Below, piece after piece: positions 1 through 8,629 of a stretch of 64,000 bases of DNA. The notes under the pieces were generated by a model that worked only from the letters and a program-made list of their open reading frames with translations, was not told where the DNA came from and ran no database searches. The number at the start of each line of letters is the position of its first letter. Position 1 is the stretch's first letter. The position numbers were made by a program, and so were the translations under genes. Origin of the DNA: Parafrankia discariae (GTDB taxonomy: Bacteria > Actinomycetota > Actinomycetes > Frankiales > Frankiaceae); the NCBI RefSeq assembly GCF_000373365.1, contig NZ_KB891181.1, positions 52,189 to 116,188 on the forward strand, given 5' to 3'.

Positions 1-524
1 GCCCGGTGAACCAGGGCTGGCAGGTGGCGCAGGCGACGCTCAGCGCCGAGCGGGGGATGACGATGCTCGAACTGGCCGAACGCCTCGGCAACGCCGGGTT
101 CCGCTGGCTGGTCGAGGCCTGCCGCGGGCCGGCGCCCGGCGGGGGGCGGCTCGTCGACGATCCCCGGGTGCAGGACCGCCTCGCCGAGCTGGAGACCGAG
201 ATCGCCGGTCTGCGGGCGCTGTGCCTGGGGCTGGTCGAGCGGCACGAGGCCGGCACCGCCGGCCCGGCGGACGCCTCGGTCGTCAAGCTCTACTACAGCG
301 AACTGCTGCAGCGGACGATGGACTTCGCGGTCGAGGTCACCGGGCTGCCGGCGCACACCGAGCTGCGCAAGCCGGCGTCCAGCGGCTGGGAGTCGGGGGC
401 CTGGGTGCTGGACTTCATCGGCTCCTGGGAGTGGACGATCCCCGGCGGCACCAGCGAGATCCAGCGCACGATCATCGGTGAGCGCGGGCTCGGCCTGCCC
501 CGTGAGCCGGTGGTGCCGGCATGA
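1..524 (+). CDS. acyl-CoA dehydrogenase, C-terminal part (5' end outside window)
   Basis: This is the C-terminal part of an acyl-CoA dehydrogenase, an FAD enzyme that puts an alpha-beta double bond into an acyl-CoA. The frame is open from the first base, and the gene starts upstream of the window. The visible part is the helical C-terminal domain. It ends with the family signature GGTSEIQRTIIGERGLGLPR, where the substrate/FAD-contacting Glu and Arg lie. The stop codon overlaps the start of the next acyl-CoA dehydrogenase by 4 bases (ATGA), so the two are translationally coupled. Known heteromeric pairs of this kind (such as ChsE1-ChsE2) act on steroid side chains. That these two form such a complex is inference. 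Confidence 0.9.
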   Translation, partial: PVNQGWQVAQATLSAERGMTMLELAERLGNAGFRWLVEACRGPAPGGGRLVDDPRVQDRLAELETEIAGLRALCLGLVERHEAGTAGPADASVVKLYYSELLQRTMDFAVEVTGLPAHTELRKPASSGWESGAWVLDFIGSWEWTIPGGTSEIQRTIIGERGLGLPREPVVPA

Positions 525-1705
525 GCGCCGGAACGGGCACCGGGGATGCCGCGGGCGCCGCGGGCGGGCCGCAGGAGGTGGATGACCTGCGCGAGCTGCA
601 CCGCGAGCTGCGTGACGTGGCGCGCGACATCCTGCGCAAGACCACCGGCCACACCGGTGCCGACGAGGCGCCCGTCCCGGTGGACTGGTCGCTGCTGGCC
701 GGCTCCGGCTGGCTGGGGCTGGAGGTGCCCGAGGAGCTCGACGGCGCCGGCGCGACCTTCGCCGAGGTCGCGGTCGTCCTGCACGAGATCGGCCGGGCCG
801 CCGCCAGCACCGGCTATCTCGGCTCGGCCGTGCTCGGGGTCGGCGCGCTGCGCCTGCTCGCGCCCGGCGCCGGCCGGGACGAACTGCTCGGCGCCGTGGC
901 CGCCGGCGACCAGCGCCTCGCCGTCGCGCTGCCAGCCGGCGACGACGTCACCATCCCGTTCCACCTCCGCCCGGCGGCGCCCGGGGCCGGCGGGGATGTA
1001 CGGGTCGACGGTGGCTCCGGCTTCGTGCTCGACGCGGTCAAGGCCGACCAGCTGCTCCTGGTGGCCCTCGACCCGGCGGGCGAGCCCGTGGTGGTGCGGG
1101 TCCGACTGGGTGACCCCGGAGTCACCGTGACCGGGCAGCCGGTGGTCGACGAGACCCGCGGCCTGGGCACCGTCGCGGTGGACGGGGCGGTGGTGGGCGC
1201 CGAGTCGGTGTGGCGGTTCGGCGCGGACCCGGCCGGGTCCGTCCGCCGCCTGCTGGACCGCGCGGCGCTGGCCGTGGCCTGCGACAGCCTCGGCCTGGCG
1301 GAGGCGATGCTCGAGGCCACCGTCGACTACGCCGGCACCCGGCGGCAGTTCGGACGTCCGATCGGGTCGTTCCAGGCGGTGAAGCACGCCTGCGCCGACA
1401 TGTTCGTGCGGATCTCGGTGGGCCGGGAGCTGCTCGCGGCGGGCGTGGCGGCGGTGGCATCCGACGCCCCGGACGCCTCGGTGGCGGTGTCGCGGGCGAA
1501 GTCCTACGTCGGCGCGGCCGCGGTCGACGTCGCCGGCCAGGCCATGCAGCTGCATGGCGGAATCGGATACACCTGGGAGGGCGGCGTCCACGTCTACCTC
1601 AAGCGGGCGCTGCTGAACCGGGCGCTGTTCGGCGGGCCCGCCGCGCACCGTGCCCGCCTCGCCGCGCGCTTCGCCGAGCCGGCGGACGACTCGGGCACCG
1701 ACTAG
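521..1705 (+). CDS. acyl-CoA dehydrogenase family protein
   Basis: A 394-residue acyl-CoA dehydrogenase that begins inside the stop codon of the previous one. The length is normal for the family. The helical C-terminal domain shows the FAD-contact stretch TRRQFGRPIGSFQAVKH (about residues 272-288) and QLHGGIGYTWEG (about 342-353). The N-terminal half is alanine-rich and diverged, as often seen in the non-catalytic or half-site partner of heteromeric actinobacterial enzymes. A perfect 12-bp hairpin follows the stop. The substrate cannot be read from the sequence; the neighbours suggest a ring or branched-chain acyl-CoA. Confidence 0.9.
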   Translation: MSAGTGTGDAAGAAGGPQEVDDLRELHRELRDVARDILRKTTGHTGADEAPVPVDWSLLAGSGWLGLEVPEELDGAGATFAEVAVVLHEIGRAAASTGYLGSAVLGVGALRLLAPGAGRDELLGAVAAGDQRLAVALPAGDDVTIPFHLRPAAPGAGGDVRVDGGSGFVLDAVKADQLLLVALDPAGEPVVVRVRLGDPGVTVTGQPVVDETRGLGTVAVDGAVVGAESVWRFGADPAGSVRRLLDRAALAVACDSLGLAEAMLEATVDYAGTRRQFGRPIGSFQAVKHACADMFVRISVGRELLAAGVAAVASDAPDASVAVSRAKSYVGAAAVDVAGQAMQLHGGIGYTWEGGVHVYLKRALLNRALFGGPAAHRARLAARFAEPADDSGTD

Positions 1706-1713
1706 AGGAAGGC

Positions 1714-1744
1714 CCGCCGGACCGGGTGTCGACCGGTCCGGCGG
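1714..1744 (+). terminator. hairpin after the acyl-CoA dehydrogenase pair
   Basis: Perfect 12-bp inverted repeat (1714-1725 and 1733-1744) with a 7-base loop, 8 bases after the stop at 1705. There is no U-tract, as is usual for actinobacterial terminators. Confidence 0.6.
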
Positions 1745-1783
1745 CTCCCCTGGTGCTCCGGGCGCACCCTGAGCTACGATATA

Positions 1784-1800
1784 GGTGAGCGTTCGCTTTC
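1784..1800 (+). promoter_or_regulatory. operator-like palindrome, site A
   Basis: GGTGAGCGTTCGCT sits 41-57 bases before the amidohydrolase start. It matches the consensus RGTGAGCRTWCRCT that recurs at 16025-16038 and 19574-19587. The dyad symmetry suggests a TetR-type repressor. The regulator is not in the window. Confidence 0.45.
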
Positions 1801-1840
1801 TTATGGCTGCGCTCCCTTGTGTCGAAGTCAGGGAGGACTT

Positions 1841-3046
1841 GTGTCGTTCAGCTGGTTCGTTTCGGTCGACGACCACCTCATCGAGCCGGCGCGGCTGTGG
1901 CAGGAGCGCCTGCCGCGGCGCTGGCGCGACACCGGGCCCCGCATCGTGCGGGACGGCAAGTCGGAGTTCTGGGTCTACGAGGACCGCCAGATCGTCACCA
2001 CCGGCCTCAACGCCGTGGCGGGCAAGACCCGCGAGGAGTTCTCGCCGGAGCCGATCTCGTACGAGGACATGCGGCCCGGCTGCTACGAGCCCGCGGCCCG
2101 GGTGGCGGACATGAACCAGGGCAACGTGCTGTCCTCGATCCTGTTCCCGTCGTTCCCGCGCTACTGCGGCCAGGTCTTCCACGAGGCCAAGGACAAGGAG
2201 CTCGGGCTGCTCTGCGTGCAGGCGTGGAACGACTTCATCCTGGAGGAGTTCGGCGCGGCCTACCCCGGCCGCTTCATCCCCATGATGATCATCCCGCTGT
2301 GGGACCCGGTGGCCGCGGCGGCCGAGATCCGGCGGACGGCGGCGCGCGGCGGCCGGTCGATCGCCTTCTCGGAGAACCCGACCAAGCTCGGGCTCCCGTC
2401 GATCCACACCGACTTCTGGGACCCGATGCTCGAGGCCTGCAACGAGACCGGCTATGTGATCTCGATGCACGTCGGGTCGTCGTCCAACCTGATCCGCACC
2501 TCGCCGGACATGCCGACGCTGGCCTTCATGGCCTACTCGGCGGCGGCGAACCAGGCCGGCACGTTGCTGGACTGGCTGTTCAGTGGCATCTTCGACCGGT
2601 TCCCGAACCTCAAGATCGCTCTTTCCGAAGGCTCGATCGGCTGGATTCCGTACTTCCTGGAGCGGGCCGAACAGGTCATCGACAAGCAGCGGTTCTGGGC
2701 GTCCCGGTTCGACATCGACATGAACGCCTCGCACGAGCGCGGCGAGACCAAGGGCGAGGCGAAGTTCAACCTCGACACCAACATTCGCCAGCTCTTCGCC
2801 GACCATGTCTTCGGCACCTTCATCGAGGATCAGGCCGGCGTCCGTCTGCTCGACATCATCGGCGAGGACAATGTGATGCTCGAGTGCGACTATCCGCACT
2901 CGGACTCCACCTGGCCGGACACCGTGAAGCTGGCCGGCGGCTGGCTCGGGCACCTCTCCGACGAGGTCCAGCACAAAATCACGATCGGAAACGCCGCGCG
3001 CGTCTACAACTTCACGCCCGCGGACCCGGCAACCATCACGCTCTGA
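1841..3046 (+). CDS. amidohydrolase family protein (amidohydrolase_2 / ACMSD-like)
   Basis: A 401-residue TIM-barrel metal-dependent hydrolase or decarboxylase. The N-terminal metal site reads VDDHLIEP (residues 9-16), the later barrel ligands lie near ISMHVGSS, and the conserved aspartate is in ECDYPHSDSTWPD near the end. Members of this family act on ring-cleavage products and aromatic acids. I chose the GTG at 1841 because GGGAGG lies 5-10 bases upstream; an upstream in-frame start at 1817 has no ribosome binding site. The operator-like site at 1784-1800 precedes it, and a Rieske oxygenase gene follows 64 bases later, so both may act on the same substrate. Confidence 0.85.
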   Translation: MSFSWFVSVDDHLIEPARLWQERLPRRWRDTGPRIVRDGKSEFWVYEDRQIVTTGLNAVAGKTREEFSPEPISYEDMRPGCYEPAARVADMNQGNVLSSILFPSFPRYCGQVFHEAKDKELGLLCVQAWNDFILEEFGAAYPGRFIPMMIIPLWDPVAAAAEIRRTAARGGRSIAFSENPTKLGLPSIHTDFWDPMLEACNETGYVISMHVGSSSNLIRTSPDMPTLAFMAYSAAANQAGTLLDWLFSGIFDRFPNLKIALSEGSIGWIPYFLERAEQVIDKQRFWASRFDIDMNASHERGETKGEAKFNLDTNIRQLFADHVFGTFIEDQAGVRLLDIIGEDNVMLECDYPHSDSTWPDTVKLAGGWLGHLSDEVQHKITIGNAARVYNFTPADPATITL

Positions 3047-3110
3047 GGTTCTCCGGCGTCTCACCGGCGCCGGAGGCCGCGGAGAATCGTCAGAACGACG
3101 GGAGTGGGGC

Positions 3111-4292
3111 GTGGACCGAGAGGCTTTCGACCACGAGCTGGTGCGCCGGCTGATCGACCACATCGAGAACCGGACCACCGACCAGGCGGAGTCGGTCCTC
3201 GAGGTGTCGACGGACATCTACTCGGCCGAGTACCACCGCGAGGAGGTCGAGGCGCTCTTCCTCGACCAGCCGATCGTGCTGAGCCTCTCCGGCGCCCTGG
3301 TCGGACCGGACTCCTACCGCACGGTCGACATCCTCGGGACGCCGATCCTGCTGACCAGGGACGCCACGGGCCAGGTGCGGGCGCTGGCGAACGTCTGCCG
3401 GCACCGCGGCGTGCGGCTCGTCGACGGCGCGGGCAAGGCCGCGCGGTTCAGCTGCCCGTTCCACTCCTGGAGCTACGACAACACGGGCCGGTTGGTCGGG
3501 GTGCCCTCGGCCGAGTACTTCGACGGGATGTGCCTGGCGGACAAGGGCCTCGTCGAGCTCCCGGTCGCCGAGGGCTACGGGCTCATCGTCGGGCGGCTGC
3601 GCCCCGGCCAGCCGCTCGACATCGACGACTACCTCGGCCCGCGGCTGGCCGGCGAGCTGGAGATGCTCGACTTCGCGGGCTGGGAGCAGCACAGCGAGCC
3701 GCACCCGCACGAGGTCACCGCGAACTGGAAGGTCACCCTCGACACCTTCCGGGAGAACTACCACTTCAACTACCTGCACCGGAAGACGCTGCGCACCTAC
3801 GCCTACGGCGGGGTGCTGACCTTCGACCCGCTGGGGCGGCACCTGCGCAACGCCTCGGCGCTGCGTTCCATCGACGCGCTGCGCGACACCCCGGAAAGCG
3901 AGTGGGGAGATGTGACGCAGCACTTCAGCCCGCAGTACTCGCTGTTCCCCAACACCTGTCTGACTTTCGACAGCCGGCACGTCGAGCTGTGGCAGATCCT
4001 GCCCGTCGACAGCACCACGTCGCGGGTCCTGCACTCGGTCTACCTGCGTCCCGGGCTGTCCGCCGAGGAGCGGACCAAGGCCGTCGACATGGCACCGTGG
4101 ATCTGCGAGACGGTGGTGGACGGCGAGGACTTCTGGGTCGCCGGCCGCACGGAGCCCGGCCTGCGGGCCGGGATCGTCGACACGGTGGTGTTCGGGCGCA
4201 ACGAGCCGGCTCCACAGCACCTGCACCGGGGCTTCACCGAGACGATCCGGGCGTACCGGGAGCGCCGGGCCGCGCCGGCCGGCGGGAAGTGA
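3111..4292 (+). CDS. Rieske [2Fe-2S] aromatic ring-hydroxylating oxygenase, alpha subunit
   Basis: A 393-residue terminal oxygenase subunit. The Rieske cluster ligands are C96-x-H98 and C115-x2-H118 (CRHRG and CPFHSW). The catalytic mononuclear iron site is in NWKVTLDTFRENYHFNYLH, with H218 and H223 as ligands and an upstream Asp as the bridging residue. It starts at GTG 3111. An NTF2-like gene begins one base after its stop, and a ferredoxin gene lies beyond a terminator on the other strand. No reductase gene is nearby. The family hydroxylates or demethylates aromatic and alicyclic rings; the exact substrate is unknown. Confidence 0.92.
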   Translation: MDREAFDHELVRRLIDHIENRTTDQAESVLEVSTDIYSAEYHREEVEALFLDQPIVLSLSGALVGPDSYRTVDILGTPILLTRDATGQVRALANVCRHRGVRLVDGAGKAARFSCPFHSWSYDNTGRLVGVPSAEYFDGMCLADKGLVELPVAEGYGLIVGRLRPGQPLDIDDYLGPRLAGELEMLDFAGWEQHSEPHPHEVTANWKVTLDTFRENYHFNYLHRKTLRTYAYGGVLTFDPLGRHLRNASALRSIDALRDTPESEWGDVTQHFSPQYSLFPNTCLTFDSRHVELWQILPVDSTTSRVLHSVYLRPGLSAEERTKAVDMAPWICETVVDGEDFWVAGRTEPGLRAGIVDTVVFGRNEPAPQHLHRGFTETIRAYRERRAAPAGGK

Positions 4293-4293
4293 C

Positions 4294-4725
4294 GTGAGCG
4301 CCGAGGAGGCCGAGGAGAAGGACCCCGTCGCGATCGTCGAGGAGCTGGCGCGGCGGTTCCTGGCCGCCGACGCGGCCGGGGCGTTCGCGCTGTTCGACCC
4401 GGAGATCCGGATGCAGCAGCCCGCGTCCCTGCCGCACGGCGGCTGGTACGAGGGCCACGCCGGCGCGCGCCGGATGGGCGTCGAGTTCGGCCGGTACTGG
4501 ACCCGGGTGATCAGCCCACCCAGGATCTCCGGATGCGGTGACCTGGTCGTCCAGCTGACCACACAGACCTGGACGGCGACGTCCACCGGCCGCTCGGCGA
4601 CGGTCGACGTCGTCGAGCTGATCACGGTGACGGCCGGGCTGGTCCGCGAGATCCGGGTTTTCCAGCAGGACACCCATCTGCTGCTCGGGACACTCGACCG
4701 GCCCGGGGCATCTGGCGCCCGCTGA
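4294..4725 (+). CDS. NTF2-like (SnoaL/SnoaL-like) protein next to the Rieske oxygenase
   Basis: A 143-residue single-domain protein with the NTF2/SnoaL pattern: an N-terminal helix, VEELARRFLAADAAGAFALF, then a curved sheet with GGWYEGHAGARRMG. The GTG start lies one base after the stop of the Rieske alpha gene. Beta subunits of ring-hydroxylating dioxygenases share the NTF2 fold, so a structural partner is possible. However, the protein is short for a beta subunit and looks more like a free-standing SnoaL-type protein. A small isomerase or hydratase role is equally possible. Confidence 0.75.
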   Translation: MSAEEAEEKDPVAIVEELARRFLAADAAGAFALFDPEIRMQQPASLPHGGWYEGHAGARRMGVEFGRYWTRVISPPRISGCGDLVVQLTTQTWTATSTGRSATVDVVELITVTAGLVREIRVFQQDTHLLLGTLDRPGASGAR

Positions 4726-4751
4726 GTCCACCACCCGGCTGAGTCCACCCG

Positions 4752-4809
4752 GAACCGGAACCGGCCCGCCGACCCGTGACAGCACGGGTCGGCGGGCCGG
4801 TTCCGGTTC
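4752..4809. terminator. bidirectional terminator hairpin
   Basis: Perfect 27-bp inverted repeat (4752-4778 and 4783-4809) around a 4-base loop, ACAG. It lies between two convergent genes, the NTF2-like gene (+) and the ferredoxin (-), so it can serve both. Confidence 0.85.
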
Positions 4810-4824
4810 AGTCGCTGTTCCGGT

Positions 4825-5016
4825 TCAGTCGCTGATGGTGATCGCGCGCTCCGGGCAGTTGCGGGCGGCGTCCGCCGCCTGTTCGGCCAGCTCCGCCGGG
4901 ATCTCCGACAGGATGACCGTGCCGTGGCCCTGCTCGTCCAACTCGAAGACGCCGGGGCTGATGTCCCAACAACGCGCGTGACCCTCACAGCGGTCCGGGT
5001 CGACCTCGATACGCAC
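4825..5016 (-). CDS. single-cluster ferredoxin, [3Fe-4S] or [4Fe-4S]
   Basis: A 63-residue ferredoxin of the small actinobacterial type that feeds electrons to P450s and Rieske oxygenases. Cluster ligands are in DRCEGHARC and NCPERA (C-x5-C ... C-P). One ligand position of the full CxxCxxC motif is filled by His, which favours a [3Fe-4S] cluster. The GTG at 5016 has AGGAGG just upstream; a longer frame exists, but its N-terminus is low-complexity. The likely client is the Rieske oxygenase at 3111-4292, though P450s elsewhere may also use it. Confidence 0.85.
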   Translation of the reverse strand: MRIEVDPDRCEGHARCWDISPGVFELDEQGHGTVILSEIPAELAEQAADAARNCPERAITISD

Positions 5017-5110
5017 AGGTCCTCCTTCGCTCGTGGCCCGGTGGCGGCCGTTTCGCTCGTGGCCCGGTGGCGGCCGTGCCGCCGGGTCGGCCGGAAAGCG
5101 TGGTGTCCGG

Positions 5111-5926
5111 TCAGAACGTGGCGGACAGGGCCCACGGCCCGTCCGGGAACGGCCTGCCAAGGTATTCCATGCTGTAGGTGATACGCCCGGTCAACTCGGC
5201 GGGGTTCCCGCTGCACAGCAGCAGGGCCGCCTCGGCCATGGCCTCGTCCGGCTCCACCGGGGCGTTGTCCGGGGTGTGCGGCGAGACGGCGGCGACGCCG
5301 GGCGTCATGACCAGCCCGGACGTCCCGAGCGCGTTCACGGCCACCCCGGTGCCCGCCAGCTCCGCGGCCAGACCGGTGGACAGCCGATCCAGCGCGGCCT
5401 TGCACATGCCGTACGGGACGCACCCGTCGCTGGCCCACTCCGGATAGGGCGGGCCGATCGGGTGCCGGGCCTGTTTTGACGTGATGTTCACGATCCAGCC
5501 CTGCCCGCGGCTGACCATTCCGGGAACCACCAGCTGGCAGAGCCGGAACGGGGTGTGGACCATCATCTGGAACATCAGCCCGTAACGGCGCGGCGGGATG
5601 TCGAGCGCCGGCCCGTAGAAGTTGACCCCGGCGTTGTTGACCAGAATGTCGGCCGGGCCGACGGCCGCCTGCGCGCGCTCGATGATCGTCTCGACGTCGT
5701 CGGGCGCGGTGAGGTCGGCGGGAACGGCGACGGCGTGACCGCCGCCGGCCCTGATGCTCTCGATCACCTCGGTGATCGAGCCGGGCAGCCGGGAGGTACC
5801 CGCGTCGACCGTGCGCGCGACCAGCGCGACCGCGGCCCCCTCCGCGGCCAGGCGCGTCGCGACGCGCGACCCGATCCCGCGACTGGCGCCGGTGACTATG
5901 GCTACGCGGCCATCCAACGATCCCAC
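5111..5926 (-). CDS. SDR family NAD(P)-dependent oxidoreductase
   Basis: A 271-residue classical short-chain dehydrogenase. It has TGASRGIG (12-19) for nucleotide binding, NNAG (97-100), and a catalytic set of S150, Y172 and K176 (YGMCK). GTG 5926 is preceded by GAGG at good spacing; the upstream extension lacks homology-like sequence. It reduces or oxidises a hydroxyl or keto intermediate. It is divergent from the zinc alcohol dehydrogenase at 6162, with a 235-bp promoter region between them. Confidence 0.88.
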   Translation of the reverse strand: MGSLDGRVAIVTGASRGIGSRVATRLAAEGAAVALVARTVDAGTSRLPGSITEVIESIRAGGGHAVAVPADLTAPDDVETIIERAQAAVGPADILVNNAGVNFYGPALDIPPRRYGLMFQMMVHTPFRLCQLVVPGMVSRGQGWIVNITSKQARHPIGPPYPEWASDGCVPYGMCKAALDRLSTGLAAELAGTGVAVNALGTSGLVMTPGVAAVSPHTPDNAPVEPDEAMAEAALLLCSGNPAELTGRITYSMEYLGRPFPDGPWALSATF

Positions 5927-6000
5927 GAGAACCTCACGATCGACGTCGTCGCGCCGGGCCCGGCACGCCAGGGACGGATCCGTAGGGCGCCATGCTAACA

Positions 6001-6021
6001 GGGTGCTCACATACTTACCTG
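6001..6021. promoter_or_regulatory. weak operator-like site E in the SDR/ADH divergent promoter
   Basis: On the minus strand it reads GGTAAGTATGTGAGCACC. It shares GGTAAGT and the half-site GTGAGC with the site at 16021-16041, but lacks the second half of the palindrome. Listed as a weak member of the set. Confidence 0.25.
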
Positions 6022-6161
6022 CCCAGAGCGGAGCTGGGCGCAATATAAGCAGGCCTGTCGGCGAGCCTCTTGTGGAGTGAGCGGTTACTGAATATCCTCG
6101 GCGTTGCGCGCGGCCCCCGTCACGATCCCTGGGGCCGGCGGTGCTGACAGGAGGGTCGCCG

Positions 6162-7238
6162 GTGCGGGTCGCCGTCGCGTACGAGGCCGGGAAGCCGCTG
6201 GTAGTCGAGGATCTCGACCAGCCTGCCGTGGGCCCGCGGGATGTGCTCGTGCGCATCGCCGCGAGCGGTATCTGCCACACCGATCTCCACGTCATCAACG
6301 GGCAGTCGCCGCTGCCGCTGCCGATCGTTCCCGGTCACGAGGCGTGCGGTGTGGTCGAGGAGGTGGGCGCCGAGGTCCGCCGGGTGAAGGTCGGCCAGCG
6401 GGTGCTCGCCGCCGTCTCGCCGGCCTGCGGCACCTGCTGGTGGTGCGTCAACGGCATGTCGAACCACTGTGAGCTCGGCGGGCCGGTCAAGGCGGCGCCG
6501 CGGTTCACCCTGGCCGACGGCCGCACGGCGGCCGCCGTGTGCGGCTGCGGCACGTTCGCCGAGGCGATGGTGGTCGACGAGGCCTCGGTCGTGCCGACCG
6601 CCACCGACCTGGCCGACGAGGAACTGGCGCTGCTCGGCTGCGGGGTGACCACCGGGCTCGGCGCGGCCCTCATCACCGCCGGGGTGACCCCCGGCTCGTC
6701 CGTCGCGGTGATCGGCTGTGGCGGGGTCGGGCAGTCGGTGATCCAGGGCGCGCGCATCTCGGGGGCGGCCACCATCATCGGTGTCGACCTCGTGCCCGGC
6801 CGCCGGGAGGCCAGCCTGCGGGCCGGTGCCACCCATGTGGTCGACCCGGCGCGGGCCGACCCGGTCGAGCAGGTGCGCGCGCTGACCGAGGGGCGCGGGG
6901 TGGACTTCAGCTTCGAGGTCGTCGGGCTGCCCGACCTGATGGTGCAGGCCTTCGACATGGCCCGTAAGCAGGGGGTGGTCACGCTGGTCGGCATGCCGTC
7001 CACGACGGCGACCCTGACCCTGCCGGCCATCTCGGCGATCTTCTCCGGCAAGCGGCTCGCCGGTTCCGTGGTCGGCGGTGCCCAGATCCTGCGTGACCTG
7101 CCGCGGTTCATCCGGCTGGCCGAGACCGGCCGGCTCGACCTGGGCGCGATGGTGTCCAACCGGATCCGGCTGGACGACATCAACGAGGGCATCGCCCTGC
7201 TCGACCGCGCCGAGGGCACCCGGACCGTGATCATCTAG
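6162..7238 (+). CDS. zinc-dependent alcohol dehydrogenase (MDR superfamily)
   Basis: A 358-residue medium-chain dehydrogenase. Catalytic zinc ligands are C38 (GICHTD) and H59 (GHE). The structural zinc set is C89, C92, C95 and C103 (CGTCWWCVNGMSNHC). The Rossmann motif is GCGGVGQSVIQGA, followed by an acidic residue, IIGVD, which favours NAD. I chose GTG 6162 because AGGAGGG lies 7-13 bases before it; the upstream in-frame GTG at 6141 has none. The closest named types are formaldehyde or NDMA-like and aryl-alcohol dehydrogenases. It likely oxidises an alcohol of the pathway. Confidence 0.88.
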   Translation: MRVAVAYEAGKPLVVEDLDQPAVGPRDVLVRIAASGICHTDLHVINGQSPLPLPIVPGHEACGVVEEVGAEVRRVKVGQRVLAAVSPACGTCWWCVNGMSNHCELGGPVKAAPRFTLADGRTAAAVCGCGTFAEAMVVDEASVVPTATDLADEELALLGCGVTTGLGAALITAGVTPGSSVAVIGCGGVGQSVIQGARISGAATIIGVDLVPGRREASLRAGATHVVDPARADPVEQVRALTEGRGVDFSFEVVGLPDLMVQAFDMARKQGVVTLVGMPSTTATLTLPAISAIFSGKRLAGSVVGGAQILRDLPRFIRLAETGRLDLGAMVSNRIRLDDINEGIALLDRAEGTRTVII

Positions 7239-7348
7239 CGGCGGTCGTCGGAAGGTGGCGCCGAGGGGCGACCGCGGGTGACCCTCGGAACGGGGTTCGC
7301 CGCCGGGGCGGCGGGCGCGCCGCCGACGTGTCGGGAGGAAAGGCGAAT

Positions 7349-8629
7349 ATGACCGATCGCACTCTGATCCGGAACGCGAAGATAATCACCTGCTCCGCTC
7401 CCGGCACCGACTCCGCTCCCGGCACCGGCACCGGGCCGGCTGTCATCGCCGACGGTGACCTCCTGATCGAGGGCGACCGGATCGCGCGGGTGGCGGCGGG
7501 GCGGATCGAGATCGACTCGGGCTCGGCCCGGGTCGTCGACCTGCACGGGGCGACCGTCTTACCCGGGCTCGGCGACGCCCACGTGCACATGAGCTGGCCG
7601 CTCGACTTCGTCTTCGACCACGTCGCCGTCGCGAACGCGCCGGCCGCGCCGCACGCGCTCGACGTCGCCGCCGTGGCCCGGACGTTCCTGGAGAGCGGCT
7701 ACACCCTCGTCGTCGGGGCCGGTGTCTCCCAGCCGCTCGACGACGTGCGCACCAGGGACGCGATCGAGCGGGGCCTCATCCCCGGCCCGCGGGTCGTCCC
7801 GAGCGGCACGATGATCACCGAGCGGGGCGCGATCAGCGCGGACACCGGGATGACCACCGTCGTCTCCGACGCCCGGGACCTCCGCGAGGCCGTCTCCCGC
7901 CAGTGCGACACCGGCGTCAGGGCGCTGAAACTGTTCGTCTCCGGGGACGGCATCGTCCCCGAGTACCCTTCCGACGACCTCTACATGAACGACGAGATGC
8001 TGGCCGCGGCCGTCGACGAGGCCGACCGGTACGGGGCGTTCATCACGGTGCACGCCCGCGGGTCGGACAGCGTCGCGATGGCGGCGCGCACCGGGGTCCG
8101 GGTCATCCACCACGCCTGCTTCCTCGACGACAAGGCGGTGCGCGAGCTCGAGGCCCGCCGGGACGACGTCTGGGTGTGCCCCGGCCTGCACTACCTGTAC
8201 GCCATGGTCAGCGGCCACGCCGAGCCCTGGGGCGTCACCGCGGAGAAGATCGAGCGCTCGGGCTACGAGAGGGAGTTCCGCGCCCAGGTCGAGGGCATCG
8301 GCCTGCTGCGCGCGGCGGGCATCCGCATCCTGGCCGGCGGCGACTTCGGCCACCAGTGGACGAGGCACGGCACCTACGCGGCCGAGCTGCAGCGTTACGT
8401 GGAGCTGGTCGGCATGTCACCGCAGGAGGCGATCGACACGGCGACCCGGAACCTGGGCCCGCTGGTGGGCCTGGATGTCGGCCAGGTCCGCGCGGGTCAC
8501 CTCGCCGACCTGCTGATCGTCGACGGCGACCCGCTCGTCGACATCACCGTGCTGCAGGATCCCGACCGCCGCCGCGCGGTGGTCAAGGGCGGGGAGTTCG
8601 CGTATGTGAACCCGCGGATGTTCCCGTGA
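7349..8629 (+). CDS. metal-dependent amidohydrolase (imidazolonepropionase-like)
   Basis: A 426-residue cyclic amidohydrolase. The first metal motif is GDAHVHMSW, later ligands are in TVHARGSD and IHHACF, and the conserved Asp is in GGDFGHQW. It starts at ATG 7349, with GGGAGGA about 10 bases upstream. Its stop overlaps the start of the large oxidoreductase by 4 bases (GTGA), so the two are co-translated. It would hydrolyse an amide, lactam or related C-N bond. A small Ser/Pro-Gly-Thr insertion near residue 15 (APGTDSAPGTGTGP) is a loop expansion. Confidence 0.85.
   Translation: MTDRTLIRNAKIITCSAPGTDSAPGTGTGPAVIADGDLLIEGDRIARVAAGRIEIDSGSARVVDLHGATVLPGLGDAHVHMSWPLDFVFDHVAVANAPAAPHALDVAAVARTFLESGYTLVVGAGVSQPLDDVRTRDAIERGLIPGPRVVPSGTMITERGAISADTGMTTVVSDARDLREAVSRQCDTGVRALKLFVSGDGIVPEYPSDDLYMNDEMLAAAVDEADRYGAFITVHARGSDSVAMAARTGVRVIHHACFLDDKAVRELEARRDDVWVCPGLHYLYAMVSGHAEPWGVTAEKIERSGYEREFRAQVEGIGLLRAAGIRILAGGDFGHQWTRHGTYAAELQRYVELVGMSPQEAIDTATRNLGPLVGLDVGQVRAGHLADLLIVDGDPLVDITVLQDPDRRRAVVKGGEFAYVNPRMFP

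Noticed and set aside
293..3217. Very long open frame (about 974 codons) on the minus strand
   Set aside because: Antisense shadow of the acyl-CoA dehydrogenase and amidohydrolase genes; rich in Arg/His/Gly without domain motifs, as high G+C opens such frames.
4294..4725. True beta subunit of a ring-hydroxylating dioxygenase
   Set aside because: Too short and lacks beta-subunit signature stretches I know; kept as NTF2-like with the idea noted.
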